Origin: Pachypanchax playfairii
Lineage: Eukaryota; Chordata; Actinopteri; Cyprinodontiformes; Aplocheilidae
Reading direction: 5' to 3'
NCBI GenBank assembly: GCA_006937955.1
Contig: SSNP01000031.1
Span: 218,290-282,289 of the forward strand
Length of the DNA: 64,000 nt
A program made the translations under genes and the position numbers. The notes beneath the pieces were generated by a model. The model was not told where the DNA came from and did no database searches. It saw nothing but the letters and a program-made list of their open reading frames with translations. Of the stretch, positions 23,786 to 34,855 are shown piece by piece. The stretch's first letter is position 1, and the number at the start of each line of letters is the position of its first letter.

Positions 23786-24236
23786 CATATCTAAAAAACT
23801 TCAGGAAACACTAATCAACAGACCTTTCAATCTATCTGTGTCAAAATTCGTCTGGTTCCGTCAGGCTTCGGGCTGCAGTTTATTCATATTCATTACTCGA
23901 ATTTGCTAACAAACTAGCCTATGAAAGCAAGGCATACTGTTTCCTGCCCCGCTGCGCATGGCAATAGCAGACGTTCTCTCTTCTTGTTTGCTATGTCTTA
24001 TGCTACAGCTTTTAGCCAGCAGCATGCTAGGCATGGTTTCAACTGCGGGAGCTGCCGAATACTAACGAGTAAAGGAGTTGTGACGAAACAGATACAGGCC
24101 GTTTGAACTCGGGAGAACTCGGGTTTTATCGCCAACTGCATAGTTTGAGCGATAAAAGTTGAAAGAGAAGTTGTTGACCTGTTTTCACACCTATTATGAA
24201 GGTAAGAACTCTTTAAGAGGTGAAAAATGCAATGGA
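23786..24236 (+). mobile_element. TTAA-repeat family, copy A (degenerate)
   Basis: The core (TCAGGAAACACTAATCAACA, AACAAACTAGCCTATGA, GTTTCCTGCCCCGCTG, GGAGTTGTGACGAAACAGAT) matches four better copies at 29.3, 46.3, 51.9 and 53.6 kb. Both ends are eroded, and the 3' end is internally shortened. Confidence 0.65.
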
Positions 24237-25904
24237 CCATTAAATATCAATCTTTGTCCCTCCATCTGTTTTCTTACATTTATCTGGTAAGGTTGGTGAG
24301 GAAACCGGTGAAGGAGAAAAACATGGAAATCTGTCTCCCCAGTGACACATTCCATTTTCTCTTGGGGGACACAAGGTGTTCCCAGGTCAGAAGGGATACC
24401 TAATTCTTATAGCAAGCTGCAGCTATAGCTGTTCCTGGATTCTTGACTCCATGGAGAGGGCAGCTTTGAGCTCCCATGACTGACAAAGCACCTTCAAAAT
24501 AAAATAATAAAAACCAATAAACCACTTAGTTTTCTGGTTTTTCACTTTTTGAAAGCCAAAAGTAAAAACTATTAATATATTTTTAACAAATACAAAAACC
24601 ACAGTGATAGATTTTTACATTAGCTTTTTTAACCTAAAATACAAAATCCGGCATTTGTTTCAGTTTGTTGCAACGCCAGAAATCCTTAGTCCTGGGAGGT
24701 CTTAGTCTGGGCTAAAGCTCGAAAACTTTACAAGAATAGTTACACTCGAGCCCTTCATGTCTGATGCGTCGACTCCCCCTGAATAACACAAACATGTCCA
24801 TGCTTTTGCTGTTTTCAAGTTGCATGTGCCAGTGTTGGGAGTACTCTAATGACTTTTTAGTGAAATGTGTAACTTAACGCGTTTGTTACTTTTTAAAAAA
24901 GGAAACTGGTAATTTAAAGAATTTCTCTCAATAAGGAAAAGAAAATCCTGACGACAGCCTGCTTTTTTTCCAGACCCTGCGGCCGTATCAGGAGAAGACT
25001 TTACAGCACTTTGTTACAAAAATAGACTGGGCCATTGCGCTGGTGTGTCTTTACATGAGCAGGTTATACAAACTATCATTGTGACAGTCAAGTGTCTTTA
25101 CACCTGAACAACTGTGACAACAGAAACTCAGAACATATACGTTAACATAGTTATTTCACTGTTTATTTATCATAATGGCTGGTCATTAGGCCTGTTAACA
25201 TGGCAATGCGTTACAATGAGTGTTATCAAATAGTCTACTCAGCTGCGCTTCTTGTGAAAAATTTATGATTTTTTATAAACAATATTAACGTATTAATAAT
25301 TTACTTAATATTTATTTATTTTGTAAGTGACCATAGTGTAAGTGAGATAATGTCCCACAGTGTTTGGCCGTGTTTAGGACGCGAAGGGTTGAACTGCCTA
25401 TGCCTTGAACTGCTATTTATTTCTCCCCACAGACAATCCATGACACTCCAACCAGTTTAATCTACACACTGAAAGATCTGGCACTCTGCTGAACACAAAA
25501 GCACTGGTAACATATTGCTACATAACGGTAAAATGAACTCTGTCTGTCAATGAAGTTGCAGCAGGCGCTGCAAACTGGCTTTTAATTTTTGGTAATGCAG
25601 AAGTACTCTATAATTTCCGGTTCCGCCAAATGGGACAAAGCTTTTTTGTTTTAACCTATAAATTGGGAAAATTAAGCTTTTTTTTTCTTTCCCTACTTTT
25701 CATTTGTCAAAATTGGTTTTAAAACAAAATAACAAAAAAAACAACAACTGATTATTTGTTTTTTCTGATTTTATTTTGAAACGGAAAAACCAAAGAATGA
25801 ACCATAAACGGATTGAGTTAGAACTTAAAATTTGAATTGAGAATTTATTGATTGACATTGTTAACATGCAAAAAAACTGATTTAATAATTAACTAGAAAA
25901 CTCA
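24237..25904. other. No gene seen; partial hAT end
   Basis: Apart from the hAT-like terminus at 24830 nothing is identifiable. Short homopolymer-rich AT tracts dominate. Confidence 0.4.
24830..24925. mobile_element. hAT-like terminus fragment
   Basis: CAGTGTTGGGAGTACTC followed by TAACTTAACGCGTTTGTTAC resembles the end of a common fish hAT family. The opposite end is missing. Confidence 0.45.
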
Positions 25905-25910
25905 ACGCCT

Positions 25911-27029
25911 GTCACTCCAGTTCCAGAGGGTCCCGGTTCGCGAGTTCCAGAGGGTCCCGGTTCGCGAGTTCCAGAGGGTCCCGGCTCCAGTTCTCACGAG
26001 GGTCCCGGCTCCAGTTCTCACGAGGGTCCCGGCTCCAGTTCTCACGAGGGTCCCGCCTCCAGTTCTCACGAGGGTCCCGACGCCTCCAGTTCTCACGAGG
26101 GTCCCGACGCCTCCAGTTCTCACGAGGGTCCCGACGCCTCCAGTCCTTCCGAGGGTCCCGACGCCTCCAGTCCTTCTGAGGGTCCCGAGGCCTCCTGTTC
26201 TTCCGAGGACGTCGCCGTCCGCGACGGTCCTCCACCGCCTCCTCCTGGGTTCGAGGAAGTCGCCGTCCGCGACGGTCCTCCAGCGCCTCCGCCTGGGTCC
26301 GCGACGGTCCTCCAGCGCCTCCGCCTGGGTTCGAGGACGTCGCCGTCCGCGACGGTCCTCCAACGCTTCCGCCTGGGTTCGAGGACGTCGCCGTCCGCGA
26401 CGGTCCTCCACCGCTTCCACCTCCGCCTGGGTTCGAGGACGTCGCCGTCCGCGACGGTCCTCCAGACCTCTTCGCCTCGCGGCTCTCAGGCTGCTCTCCA
26501 GGCGCGCGGCGCCTCTGCGCCTCGCGGCTCTCAGGCCGCTCTCCAGGCGCGCTGCGCCTCTTCGCCTCGCGGCTCTCAGGCCGCTCTCCAGGCGTGCGGC
26601 GCCTCTTCGCCTCGCGGCTCTCAGGCCGCTCTCCAGGCGCGCGGCGCCTCTGTGCCTCGCGGCTCTCAGGCCGCTCTCCAGGCGCGCTGTGCCTCTTCGC
26701 CTCGCGGCTCTCAGGCCGCTCTCCAGGCGCGCGGCCTCTTCGCCTCGCGGCTCCCAAGCCGCTCTCCAGGACGTTCCCCAGACTCTTGGCGCTTCTCAGA
26801 GCGGCCTCCCGGCCGTCCTCCAGACGCTCGGCGCCTTCCCTCTTGGCCTCCAGGCCGTCCTCCAGAGCCTGGGCGCCTCTCCTCTCGGCCTCCAGGCCGT
26901 CCTCCAGAGCCTGGGCGCCTCTCCTCTCGGCCTCCAGGCCGTCCTCCAGAGCCTGGGTGCCTCTCCTCTCGGCCTCCAGGCCGTCCTCCAGAGTCTCGGC
27001 GCCTCTCCTCTGGGGTTCCAGGGTTTTGA
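25911..27029 (+). pseudogene. C-terminal gypsy polyprotein tail made of coding minisatellites
   Basis: One frame is open for about 373 codons to a TGA at 27027-27029, with no early ATG. It reads EGPGSSSH/EGPDASSSH repeats, then EDVAVRDGPPPPPPGFEE, then blocks around GSQAALQARxASSPR, then RPPGRPPEPGRLSS repeats. Pro/Arg/Gly-rich tails of this sort occur at the end of fish gypsy polyproteins, just before the polypurine tract, as here. No protease, RT or integrase motif is present. Because all repeat periods are multiples of three, other frames and the opposite strand (281 aa) are also open; the plus frame is preferred from its position before the polypurine tract and LTR. The function of the tail is unknown. 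Confidence 0.5.
25912..27010. repeat. Four contiguous GC-rich minisatellite blocks
   Basis: Periods by hand: 24 then 27 bp (25.92-26.20 kb, unit around GTTCTCACGAGGGTCCC), about 48 bp (26.21-26.46 kb, GTCGCCGTCCGCGACGGTCC), 45 bp (26.47-26.76 kb, CTCGCGGCTCTCAGGCCGCT) and 42 bp (26.83-27.01 kb, CTCGGCCTCCAGGCCGTCCT). Every period is a multiple of three. Confidence 0.9.
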
Positions 27030-27156
27030 ACTTTTATGTTTAGCCTGGTTTTCTGTTTTTCTTGCACTTTTCTTACACTCTGTTTTTGACCTTGGGTTTG
27101 TCCCCACCTCCCGCCCGTTCTGGAGTTTTGTTTTTGGGACGTCGGGTGCCGTTGCT

Positions 27157-27165
27157 TGGGGGGGG
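27157..27165 (+). other. Polypurine tract of the gypsy element
   Basis: A run of eight G's precedes TAC and the LTR start TGTCACGG. A G-rich tract at this position primes plus-strand DNA synthesis in LTR retroelements and fixes this as the 3' LTR. Confidence 0.75.
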
Positions 27166-27168
27166 TAC

Positions 27169-28074
27169 TGTCACGGTTCTGGGGTTTTGTTTTTCTTTCT
27201 GGTCTGTGGGGTTTTTTCTGTAGTTGTTTTTCACTGGTGGAATCTCTGCAGCTTCTGTGTGGTGTGTGCTGTCTCCACTAATTATCTCTGCAGCGTGTGA
27301 CAGCTCTCATCAGTGGCTGCAGGTGTGGATCGTTACCCAGCTCAGGAGAGCTGGGTATTTAAGCAGAGGAGCAAGCAGAGACAGACACCAGTTCGTTCCA
27401 CTCCTTCTGTGGTACAGAGCGGCCAGAGATATTTTTATGACAGTTTTTATGTTAGTTGCTACTAACCTGCCTTCTCTCCCTTTCTCTCAGTTCCGTGTCC
27501 TGGAGCCTCTCCTCCAGGCTCTGAGTGCCTCTGCGTGGTCGTTTACCCGCTGGAAAGAGGGCTCTTCCTCACCGGGGCTTTCTAACGTCGCGCGCTTCGC
27601 GACGTTCTCTCTCCCTGGTTCGCTGTCTGTCTCTGGTCTCCTCTGGATCCACACCTTCCCGGTCAGCACGCTGCTGTCACCCCTGCCACAGTCTCGTCTG
27701 TGGAGACAGCACCACGTCCCGGACTTCATCACTCTCCCTCGACTCCTGGGGCTCCACCCCCGCTGCAGTGTCTTCGGATCCCACCTCACGCAACTACAGC
27801 CTCAGCCTCACAGTAAGTGTAGTTGCACTTTCCCCGCGCACTGCAGCGGGTCGTATTACTTGTTCCTAACGAGTCTCTCCCCCCAGGATCGAGTCTCTTC
27901 CCCGTCTCAGTTCCAGTCCTGTTATTTTCATCGTGCACATTCCACTGCTTTGTACTGTTGTCTCGTGCATGATTACAATAAATTCACTTTCACTGATAAC
28001 TGTTTCCCCCGTGTGTTTTTGGAGTTGGGTCACCTTTGGGGTTCGAACAAACACCCCTGGTGGGCATCATGACA
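27169..28074 (+). repeat. Gypsy 3' LTR (LTR A)
   Basis: 906 bp from TGTCAC to ATGACA. It has a TATA-like GGGTATTTAAGCAGAGG (about 27352), the shared motif CCAGTTCGTTCCA (about 27388) and a polyadenylation signal AATAAA at about 27978. A related LTR starts at 62254. Confidence 0.85.
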
Positions 28075-28588
28075 ACGCCTTTTAAAGTAGCTCATGCCAT
28101 GGCAGTTTTTCTACATTGTTTGCAGTCTCTGTTTATTTGTTTTTGTTCGTTACCTAACTGTGAATGTCGTAAGTAACTGCAGCAGTTTAATGGAGCAGAA
28201 TAAGGATAGTTTTGGGATGACTTAAAAAGGTTCAAGTATTTAGAGATTGTTATTGATTTATTTTACAAGTTTATAAGTGACACCTCACACTATTAACAGA
28301 GATTTAATTTTGCAGGGCTATAATCTCACTGTTAGGAGCAATCAATACATGTCCAGCGCAAACACCTGGCACTGCATCTTTAATGAAGAGAGTACACGTT
28401 TAATTGGTTTCACACTTGTAACTTGTAAAGTAATTTTAATGCATAATGCACTGTATCGTTGCTGAGGCTCACATTGTGGCAAATGTGGGGTTAATTGGCG
28501 CTGCACATTAGGATGTATTAATTAGCCAACATCTGGCAGAGGGGTGTTACTCTTACATAAATATGTGTGTGTGTGTGTGTGTGTGTGG
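28075..28588. other. No gene seen; (GT)n at the end
   Basis: Unique-looking DNA ending in a (GT)n run at about 28562-28587. Confidence 0.5.
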
Positions 28589-28870
28589 GTTTGTATTTCT
28601 GACCTCCTGGGGACCCGTTTCCTGACTTTTACTATCTTTCTGGGGTCCAAGGGTTCTTGTGGGGACCGAAGCCTGGTTCCCATGAGGGGGACTCCCCTTT
28701 TTAGGGTTAGGGGTTAGGTTTATAGGTATGGTGTGAATAGAGTTTTAGTTAGTCTTAGGGTTAATTATAGATCAGTAATGGTTAAGGTTAGGAAAAGGGT
28801 TTGGGTTAGGTATAAATCTAGTGACTAAAATCAATGGAAGTCAATGGACGGTCCCCATAAGGATAACAAA
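28589..28870. mobile_element. MITE-like element within a GT microsatellite
   Basis: Ends TTTGTATTTCTGACCTCCTG and, on the complement, TTTTGTTATCCTTATGGGGA converge on GGGGACC. (GT)n lies on both sides (28562-28587 and 28876-28906). The interior has many degenerate GGTTAGGGTTA-like units but is not a telomere array. Confidence 0.6.
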
Positions 28871-28874
28871 ACAT

Positions 28875-28906
<32 letters not shown>

Positions 28907-29267
28907 TTGATTTGCTTTGCTCTTAAAACTAGTTTTTTTTAACTTACATTAGCCTTTTTAATAAAAAATTGTTTGTAAGATAAAGTTCTGGCAAAAAAAC
29001 ATTGATAAAAATACAAATTTACTGCTACATGTGGCAGAATGAATTCATGAGAAATAAATCTTGATACACAAATAGCTGGAGGAAGGAAACATGACAATTA
29101 GCATTAATGCTGTTTCGCAGGTGGTTTCAAACTGACTAATATGATAGTCCATCCATCTCATAACAAGCTCTTAGGCCAGTTTAAAAACTGGGGTTGATGT
29201 TCTACATGTTGTGATTTATTGTTTTGTGGTTCATAATGAAATGCATTTTGTTTGAAAGAACATTTAA

Positions 29268-30208
29268 AGAGGCCATTTCATAAACATTTCAGGACTTTGT
29301 GGTTATTTCTTAAGTATTAACCAGTAATATGAAACATTTTATATCTAAAAAACATCAGGAAACACTGATTAACAGACCTTTCAAGTTTCAAGTTTATTTA
29401 TTTATAAAGCGCCAGTTCATGACAAAGTCATTTCAAGGCAGAAAAATCAACCAATTAATAATAAAACATTCTCTATCATTCTCTATCTAACCAGCCGATT
29501 GGGCTGAATTGTTAGTTCAGCACAATCCCCCATCCTGAGCAGCACAATTGGCGACAGTGGAAAGGAACGACTCCCTTTTAACAGGAAGAAACCTCTAGCA
29601 GAACGCGGATCAGGATGGGAGGCCTTCTGCCTTAGCCGACTGGGGTCTGAGCTGACAGGAAAGAGACACAGACAAACACCGATGGATTTTGGCCAGTCGT
29701 CATGTCTATAGAAAGATAAACAGAGAAACAGTTAATGGCAGCAGTATCAATCAAAAGCAATAACCTTTCAATCTTTCTGCGTTAAATTTCGGGTGGTTCC
29801 GGCTCGTTCCGTCAGGCTGCTTCATCAGTTTCATATTCATTGTTCGAATTTGCTGGACTTTGATTGGCTAACAAACTAGCCTATGAGAGCAAAGAATACT
29901 GTTTCCTGCCCCGCTGTGCATGGCAACCTCAGACATCGTGTCTTTCTGTTTGCTACGTTATGCTACAGCTTTTTAGTGAGCCTCATGCTAGGCTTGGTTT
30001 CAACTGTGGGAGCTGCCGAAAACTAACAAAGGAGTTGTGACGAAACAGATACAGGCCGTTCGGACTCGGGAGAAATTGGGTGTTATCGTCACCTGCGTAG
30101 TTTGAGAGATTGAAACTGAAAGTGAAGTTATTGACCTGTTTTCACACCCACTATAAAGGTGAGAACACCTGTGGAGCTAAAATGTTCAACAGAAACCTCA
30201 GAAAAACC
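29268..30208 (+). mobile_element. TTAA-repeat family, copy B
   Basis: Starts TTAA then AGAGGCCATTTCATAAACAT and follows the family consensus to CAGAAACCTCAGAAAAACC, where it is truncated. It is split by an L2 3' fragment at 29385-29762. Confidence 0.8.
29385..29762 (-). mobile_element. 5'-truncated L2 LINE insertion (3' UTR only)
   Basis: A 378-bp minus-strand copy of the 3' UTR seen at 16.45-16.85 kb. It is flanked by a perfect 9-bp duplication ACCTTTCAA (29376-29384 and 29763-29771), typical of target-primed reverse transcription. It is nested in TTAA-repeat copy B, so it is younger than that element. Confidence 0.9.
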
Positions 30209-32179
30209 AAAAGAACCAACCACATAGACTAAAAAACCCTGAAACACAGATAACTTTCTAATTTTTAAGTACTATTATAGTTTTAACTAAATAATGTTGA
30301 ACATAATTGTAGATTTTTACACATGAACTATGTCTGCTCTACTGAACATTTCAGAGGTTGATTCTTATGTTAGTGTGCTCAACTATAAAATGCTGTAATA
30401 TTCCCGCAAACCCTGAGGCTCCCTGTTTTGTGCTCATGGTAAAAGGTTATTCCAGCTCAGCACAGCCTCAGACTATATTGACCAGTGTGAGCTAACAACC
30501 TCAAGACGCACACACAGATAATCAGAACTGCACACAGACCATAATAAAAATTCTGCAAAGGCCTGACCACAGATGGAGCTCTGGAGAACACACACACACT
30601 TACATAGAAGAGCAGGCACCTAATGTTACAAACTGATCAAGTTCACAGCAAATCCTCCATAAAAACTTGTTTCTTTTTGATCATGATGGACTCACACAGT
30701 TGCACAATTCAGCTGAAAGGAGTATCGATCTTTAGTACATGATTAAAACAAGGCTAGATGTACTGCTCAAACACAATCAACACACACACAACCTGTAATC
30801 ACTCTCTCACTCACTCAGTTACTCCCTCACACTCATAGAAGTACACAAGCCACACACACCAAAGAGCATGTAAATAAATTCAGTGCAGAGCAACGTAACC
30901 AGAAATATGTGGACCTGGAATGTGACAAAGATCCAGGAAGAATTCCTACTCTGAGGTATGCATTTAAAACATGTGCTGAATCCTAATAGCTGTGATGAGA
31001 TTAAATGAATGTATATGATGTCAATAAATATAATGATTAATGAAGCACATGACCTAAAGTGTCTGTTTTTGACCTGAGTGTCATGAAGTCGCTGAGTGAT
31101 AGAAAGCTCTAAATGGTAAAGATGCACTAAGGGGAACAGGGCATAATGGTGGAACTGTATTAATGATATCCTAGTGACTGCTGTAGTAGTGACTGAGGAT
31201 TGGAAGTTACTTAAATCCAATCAGTTTTCATTGAGTTTTCATCTTAATGAGCTGACCAAAGTTAATATGCGGATGCGATTTTGTTCCTGTATTCAGTCCG
31301 AATTTAACATTTGTCCAAACTCATATTTAGTTGTACTGCATGTGATTGCATTTACCTATAACAGACCAATGATGACAGCGCACTATGTAAACATTTCACC
31401 ATTTCGTTTTCTGACCTAAAGATTAATGGAATTGTTAAATGCTTTAACACCATTACTGCAACATAAATATTTTTAAAAAACTTTCATTTTCTAACTTTAC
31501 TGGGATAGCTGCATGAGTGCTCTGTATCCAAAGGGCATTAATTTAAAATACTGTATGAGTCTGGTTCAATTTAGATGGGTGTAACACCAAGAGCAGGTTG
31601 TTTGTTAAAAAACAGAGAGAATCTAAGATCAAAGTTTTCTGACTCTCAGCTCAGGACTTGTGTGATGTCTGTTGAGTTTTTGTGAAAACCTTTGTGTTGC
31701 TTGGATCTGAACAAAATCTAAAGGGTAATTTCTTTAACCTTAAATGTAAAATCTATAGCAAGCTATTAAAGAAGCAGTTTGGTGAGGAAATGGTTGAGTG
31801 GAAAATCTATTTTCTAAAAAATCTACATCACAATATTTTAGGCTGCAAACACAATATTCCAAAAAATGTATGTCAATATGTTAAATGTTAATAAATAAGG
31901 CTGTAATGGTTACAATAAAATATTAATTCTACAAAGAAAAACTTGAATTGAATTGGGTTGCAGAGTGCATCAAAAATTTGTAATTTGCAATTTCAGTGTG
32001 TGTGATAGTTTGTTTGTTTGTTTGTTTAGTTCACAATTTCAGTGTTAGCATTAATCACACTCTGATCCATACTATTGTGAAAATGGACTCCCTTTGAAGC
32101 TCTAAGCTTATAAAATTGGGGTCCAATTTGGGGTGGTGGTGGGGGGGGGGGGGTTGCTGGATCCCTTGGGCTTGGGTTT
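30209..32179. other. No gene seen; short (GTTT)n and poly-G
   Basis: AT-rich unique-looking DNA. A (GTTT)n run sits at about 32010-32028 and a 14-base G run at about 32141-32154. Frames of 133 aa (minus, 30819-31220) and smaller show no motif. Confidence 0.45.
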
Positions 32180-32843
32180 CCCTTGTGGGCTGCTTTGGGG
32201 TCTGCCACGCAGCTTGACACATGGTCGGCGCAGCGCACGTCCACACAGCTGCTGCTCGGACGGTCCACCAAGGCGTCGAGGCAGCTGCTGCTTGAAGTTG
32301 GGAAAATTGAACTTTGGGGCAGCAGACGCGGGGCAGCAACCAATCAGCGACTCTTTTCACTGATCAACGGCTAAATCTGTCATTCCAATTCATTTCAAAG
32401 AGGAAAAACTGATTATTGCTGTTTGCAAACACCTTGAACTGTATGACCCGTCTTCGTATTTTAATAAGGACAGGAAGAGATCGGACTTTATCTGGAGGAA
32501 GATATTAGAGTGCCAGGTAAACAGTTTCATACTTGATGAAACTCAGATCGTCTCAATGGGGTGTATCCACAACCTCCGCAAATGTGCCCGACGACGAAGT
32601 TGAATAGCTTTATTTATTAAATAAATCCAAGCCACTCTCCACATGATCCGTCATGTTGTAAATAACTATAACAACAGAGAAATCCCCCGCCCGCCTGTGA
32701 TGTACTGACATGATGTGCAGATGCGCCGACGCGGACTGTGCAAAGTGTGCAAGCAGCTGTGTTTTTATTTAAACAGCAACTTTCGTCCGTTTGAGCGTTT
32801 TGCTGCCTGGTCGCACTGGGCGGTGTGAACGCACCATTAGGCA
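32180..32843 (+). mobile_element. PIF/Harbinger remnant carrying a MADF exon
   Basis: The right end reads, on the complement, GGTGCGTTCACACCGCCCAG, a terminus common among fish Harbinger-like elements, followed by TTA. The interior carries a MADF-domain exon. The left terminus is not identified, so the left boundary is a guess. Confidence 0.4.
32394..32516 (+). pseudogene. MADF-domain exon
   Basis: 41 open codons (FKEEKLIIAVCKHLELYDPS, then SYFNKDRKRSDFIWRKILEC) end at a donor CAG then GTAAAC. The pattern E.LI.AV....LYD.....Y.DR......W.KI matches the start of MADF (Adf-1-like) DNA-binding domains. In PIF/Harbinger transposons such a protein is the known partner of the transposase, aiding nuclear entry and end recognition. 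No ATG lies in frame immediately upstream and no second exon is found, because a different sequence begins at 32.84 kb. It is best read as a fragment. Confidence 0.5.
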
Positions 32844-33214
32844 GTGTCATTATTCGTTTGTGTCCACAATAACATCAGTGTTTAAATGTAGATGTTGGTC
32901 AATGCTGTGGTGTCTCTACTCTTGTTTTTGTCTCTCAGCAGGTGTTGAAGCAGATTTCTCTCTCTCCCACCTTCTCTCCTACCTATTATCATTTTTTTTC
33001 TTTTTTCTCTTCTGTCTTCTTTTTCCATTTGCCATGTCCGCTGATTCAAACAGTTGTAATAAACAAAAAAAACATCCAAATAAAATCACAATTAATAAAA
33101 GTTACAAGCTGAACACAGCAGTGATTGCTCAACTTGTGAGAATAAATCTGTCAGGCACATCTATGCATCCAGACACATCAATTCTGACTGCTTTATTGCC
33201 AGACAGGATATGGT
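32841..33214 (+). repeat. Segment paralogous to 46.26-48.43 kb (empty-site copy)
   Basis: GCAGTGTCATTATTCGTTTG through CTCTCAGCAGGTGTTGAAGC, GCCATGTCCGCTGATTCAA and CTGCTTTATTGCCAG align in the same order and strand with the 46-48 kb copy. Here neither the TTAA repeat (site TTAA at 32882-32885) nor the hAT element (site GTTACAAG at 33101-33108) is inserted. Confidence 0.85.
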
Positions 33215-33224
33215 TAAAAAAAAA

Positions 33225-34330
33225 CTGTTCCGTGGTAAATCTGATCCAAACTTGAAATTCTTTTTTGAAACCATGAACACCATGTCCTGCAGAGTGAAGA
33301 AAAGAAGAACCAGCCAGCAGACAGTTAAAAGCTGCATCTCTGATGATATGGTTTTGCATTAGTGCCTACATATGTGGTGGGCAGCTTACATATTTAGAAA
33401 GGCTCCATCAATCCTGAAAAGTGAGTAGGGGTTTTAGAGCAACATCTGCTCCCTTGACCATGGCCATTTCTCAATACTCAAGTACGCTAGTACGTTCTTG
33501 CGTCTTGACAAGTACGTTCTTGGCAAGTACACTAGAAAGTCCATTTTACTGAGAATGGGAGTGCAAGGACGTCATTTAGAACAGAACCATACTGCGGTGT
33601 CACGACAACAAATGTTGCTTTATGCTACGGTTAAAAAACTGACATAAAATACACAAATGAACGACTCATCTTAGCATACAAGTGAAAGAAAATAAATAGA
33701 AAATATGTTGGACATAAATGTTTTTTTTTGTTAGGTAAAAGGGTTTTTGACACAGTGCATTATGGGGTACCTTGCTGGCCCAAGTACGCAGAAGATGCGT
33801 TGGTGCATCCTCGATAATATAGGTGGAGAAAGAACACTTCCGGGAAAGTTGAGCGTATTTGCCTTGATGTGTACTTAAAACTGGCACAGTACTTGGTCCA
33901 TCACTGATGTTGTTTCTTAAGTATGGAGTCCACACAGGTCCACACAAGTATGCATATTGAGAAACGGTCAATGTCTTTTTCAGGGAAGGTCTTGCATATT
34001 TTAGCAAGACAATGTCAAAGCACATACTGCATCCATCAGAACCGCATGGATTCACTGGAGAAGAGTCCACATGTTGAAGTGACCTGCTTGCAGTCCAGAA
34101 CTTTCACCAACAGAAAACATCTGGAGCATCGTAAAACTAAAAATCCAGCCATAAAGTCCCAGGACTGTTGATCAGATTTAATGTCACATCAGACAAGATT
34201 GGGACAACATTCCACTCCTTAAACTCCAGCAACCGGTCTCCCCACTTCCCAGATATTTACAGACAGATGTTAAAAGAGGGAATGCTACACAATGGTAAAC
34301 ACCCTGTTTCAACTGTTTTGAGCATAATTC
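33225..34330 (+). pseudogene. Tc1-like transposase relic split by a MITE
   Basis: Degenerate Tc1 transposase is readable across frames: SDPNLKFFFETMN (after the first catalytic Asp block), then a 508-bp MITE, then QDNVKAHTASIRTAW with the second Asp, and SPELSPTENIWSIVK with the Glu (34 residues apart) near 34000-34140. A DATQW-like end is suggested by GGGAATGCTACACAATGG near 34278. There are multiple stops and shifts. The terminal repeats were not recognised. The relic abuts the paralogous segment ending at 33214. Confidence 0.65.
33462..33969. mobile_element. MITE with TTTCTCAATA termini
   Basis: Left GGCCATTTCTCAATACTCAA pairs with the complementary right GACCGTTTCTCAATATGCAT. The element is 508 bp, has no coding capacity, and is inserted in the Tc1 relic. 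Confidence 0.7.
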
Positions 34331-34550
34331 ATCTGTATACAATAACAAAACACATAAATGTGAATCAGCAAACAAGACATTACTAGTCAACATTCATGAT
34401 TTTAATAGTCAAATGCTTGATAGGATGTTTGATTGCAGCATACCTTTGCACATTAAACATGTAATAAAACATTCTTATCAAGATTCCTCACTAAATAAAA
34501 AAATAAATCAAGTATAATTCAGTTGACTTAGAGTTCATTTGAAGAAGGGA

Positions 34551-34855
34551 TCAAATCAAATCAGTCAAATCAAAAATACTTTATTAATCCCTGAAGGGAA
34601 ATTAAATGTTGTTGTAACTCAGTTCTTCTTTAGGGAGCCATTGTAGAAGGATATAGCTGTGGGCAAGAAGGATCTCCTGTAGCAGTCTGTGCTGCAACAG
34701 ATCTGAAGAAGCCTTTGACTGAAGACACTCTGTTGTTGAGTTACTGTGTTGTGAAGAGGATGATGAGGGTTTTCTATGAGGATTTTCATTTTCCGAACCA
34801 TCCTCCTTTGGACAATCAACTCAAGAGACTCCAGATTAGTCCCAAGAACAGAACA
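34551..34855 (-). mobile_element. Deletion-derivative LINE family, copy 3 (3' end only)
   Basis: Minus-strand 3' end with the same tail, one 36-bp unit (RRSFLPTAISFY) and NLESLELIVQRRM. It is truncated before the endonuclease/RT junction, so it could come from a full-length LINE of the same family. Confidence 0.75.

Larger units (their letters stand above)
25910..28074 (+). mobile_element. Ty3/gypsy derivative lacking its 5' LTR
   Basis: The unit is flanked by a perfect 5-bp duplication ACGCC (25905-25909 and 28075-28079). It starts TGTCAC, the same six bases that start its 3' LTR, but then goes straight into coding minisatellite sequence instead of the rest of an LTR. It ends with a polypurine tract and a complete 3' LTR ending ATGACA. 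This looks like an inserted element whose 5' LTR and most of gag-pol are missing, with the junction at or just after the first LTR bases. Confidence 0.75.

Noticed and set aside
25912..26757. 281-aa minus-strand frame and the 172-aa and 118-aa companions
   Set aside because: They are antisense to the gypsy tail and open only because GC-rich repeats with periods divisible by three lack stops in several frames.
27224..28072. 282-aa plus frame
   Set aside because: It lies entirely within the 3' LTR, across its TATA-like and polyadenylation signals. LTRs of this type do not code.
28690..28830. Interstitial telomere array
   Set aside because: GGTTAGG-like units are irregular and confined to a MITE-like element.
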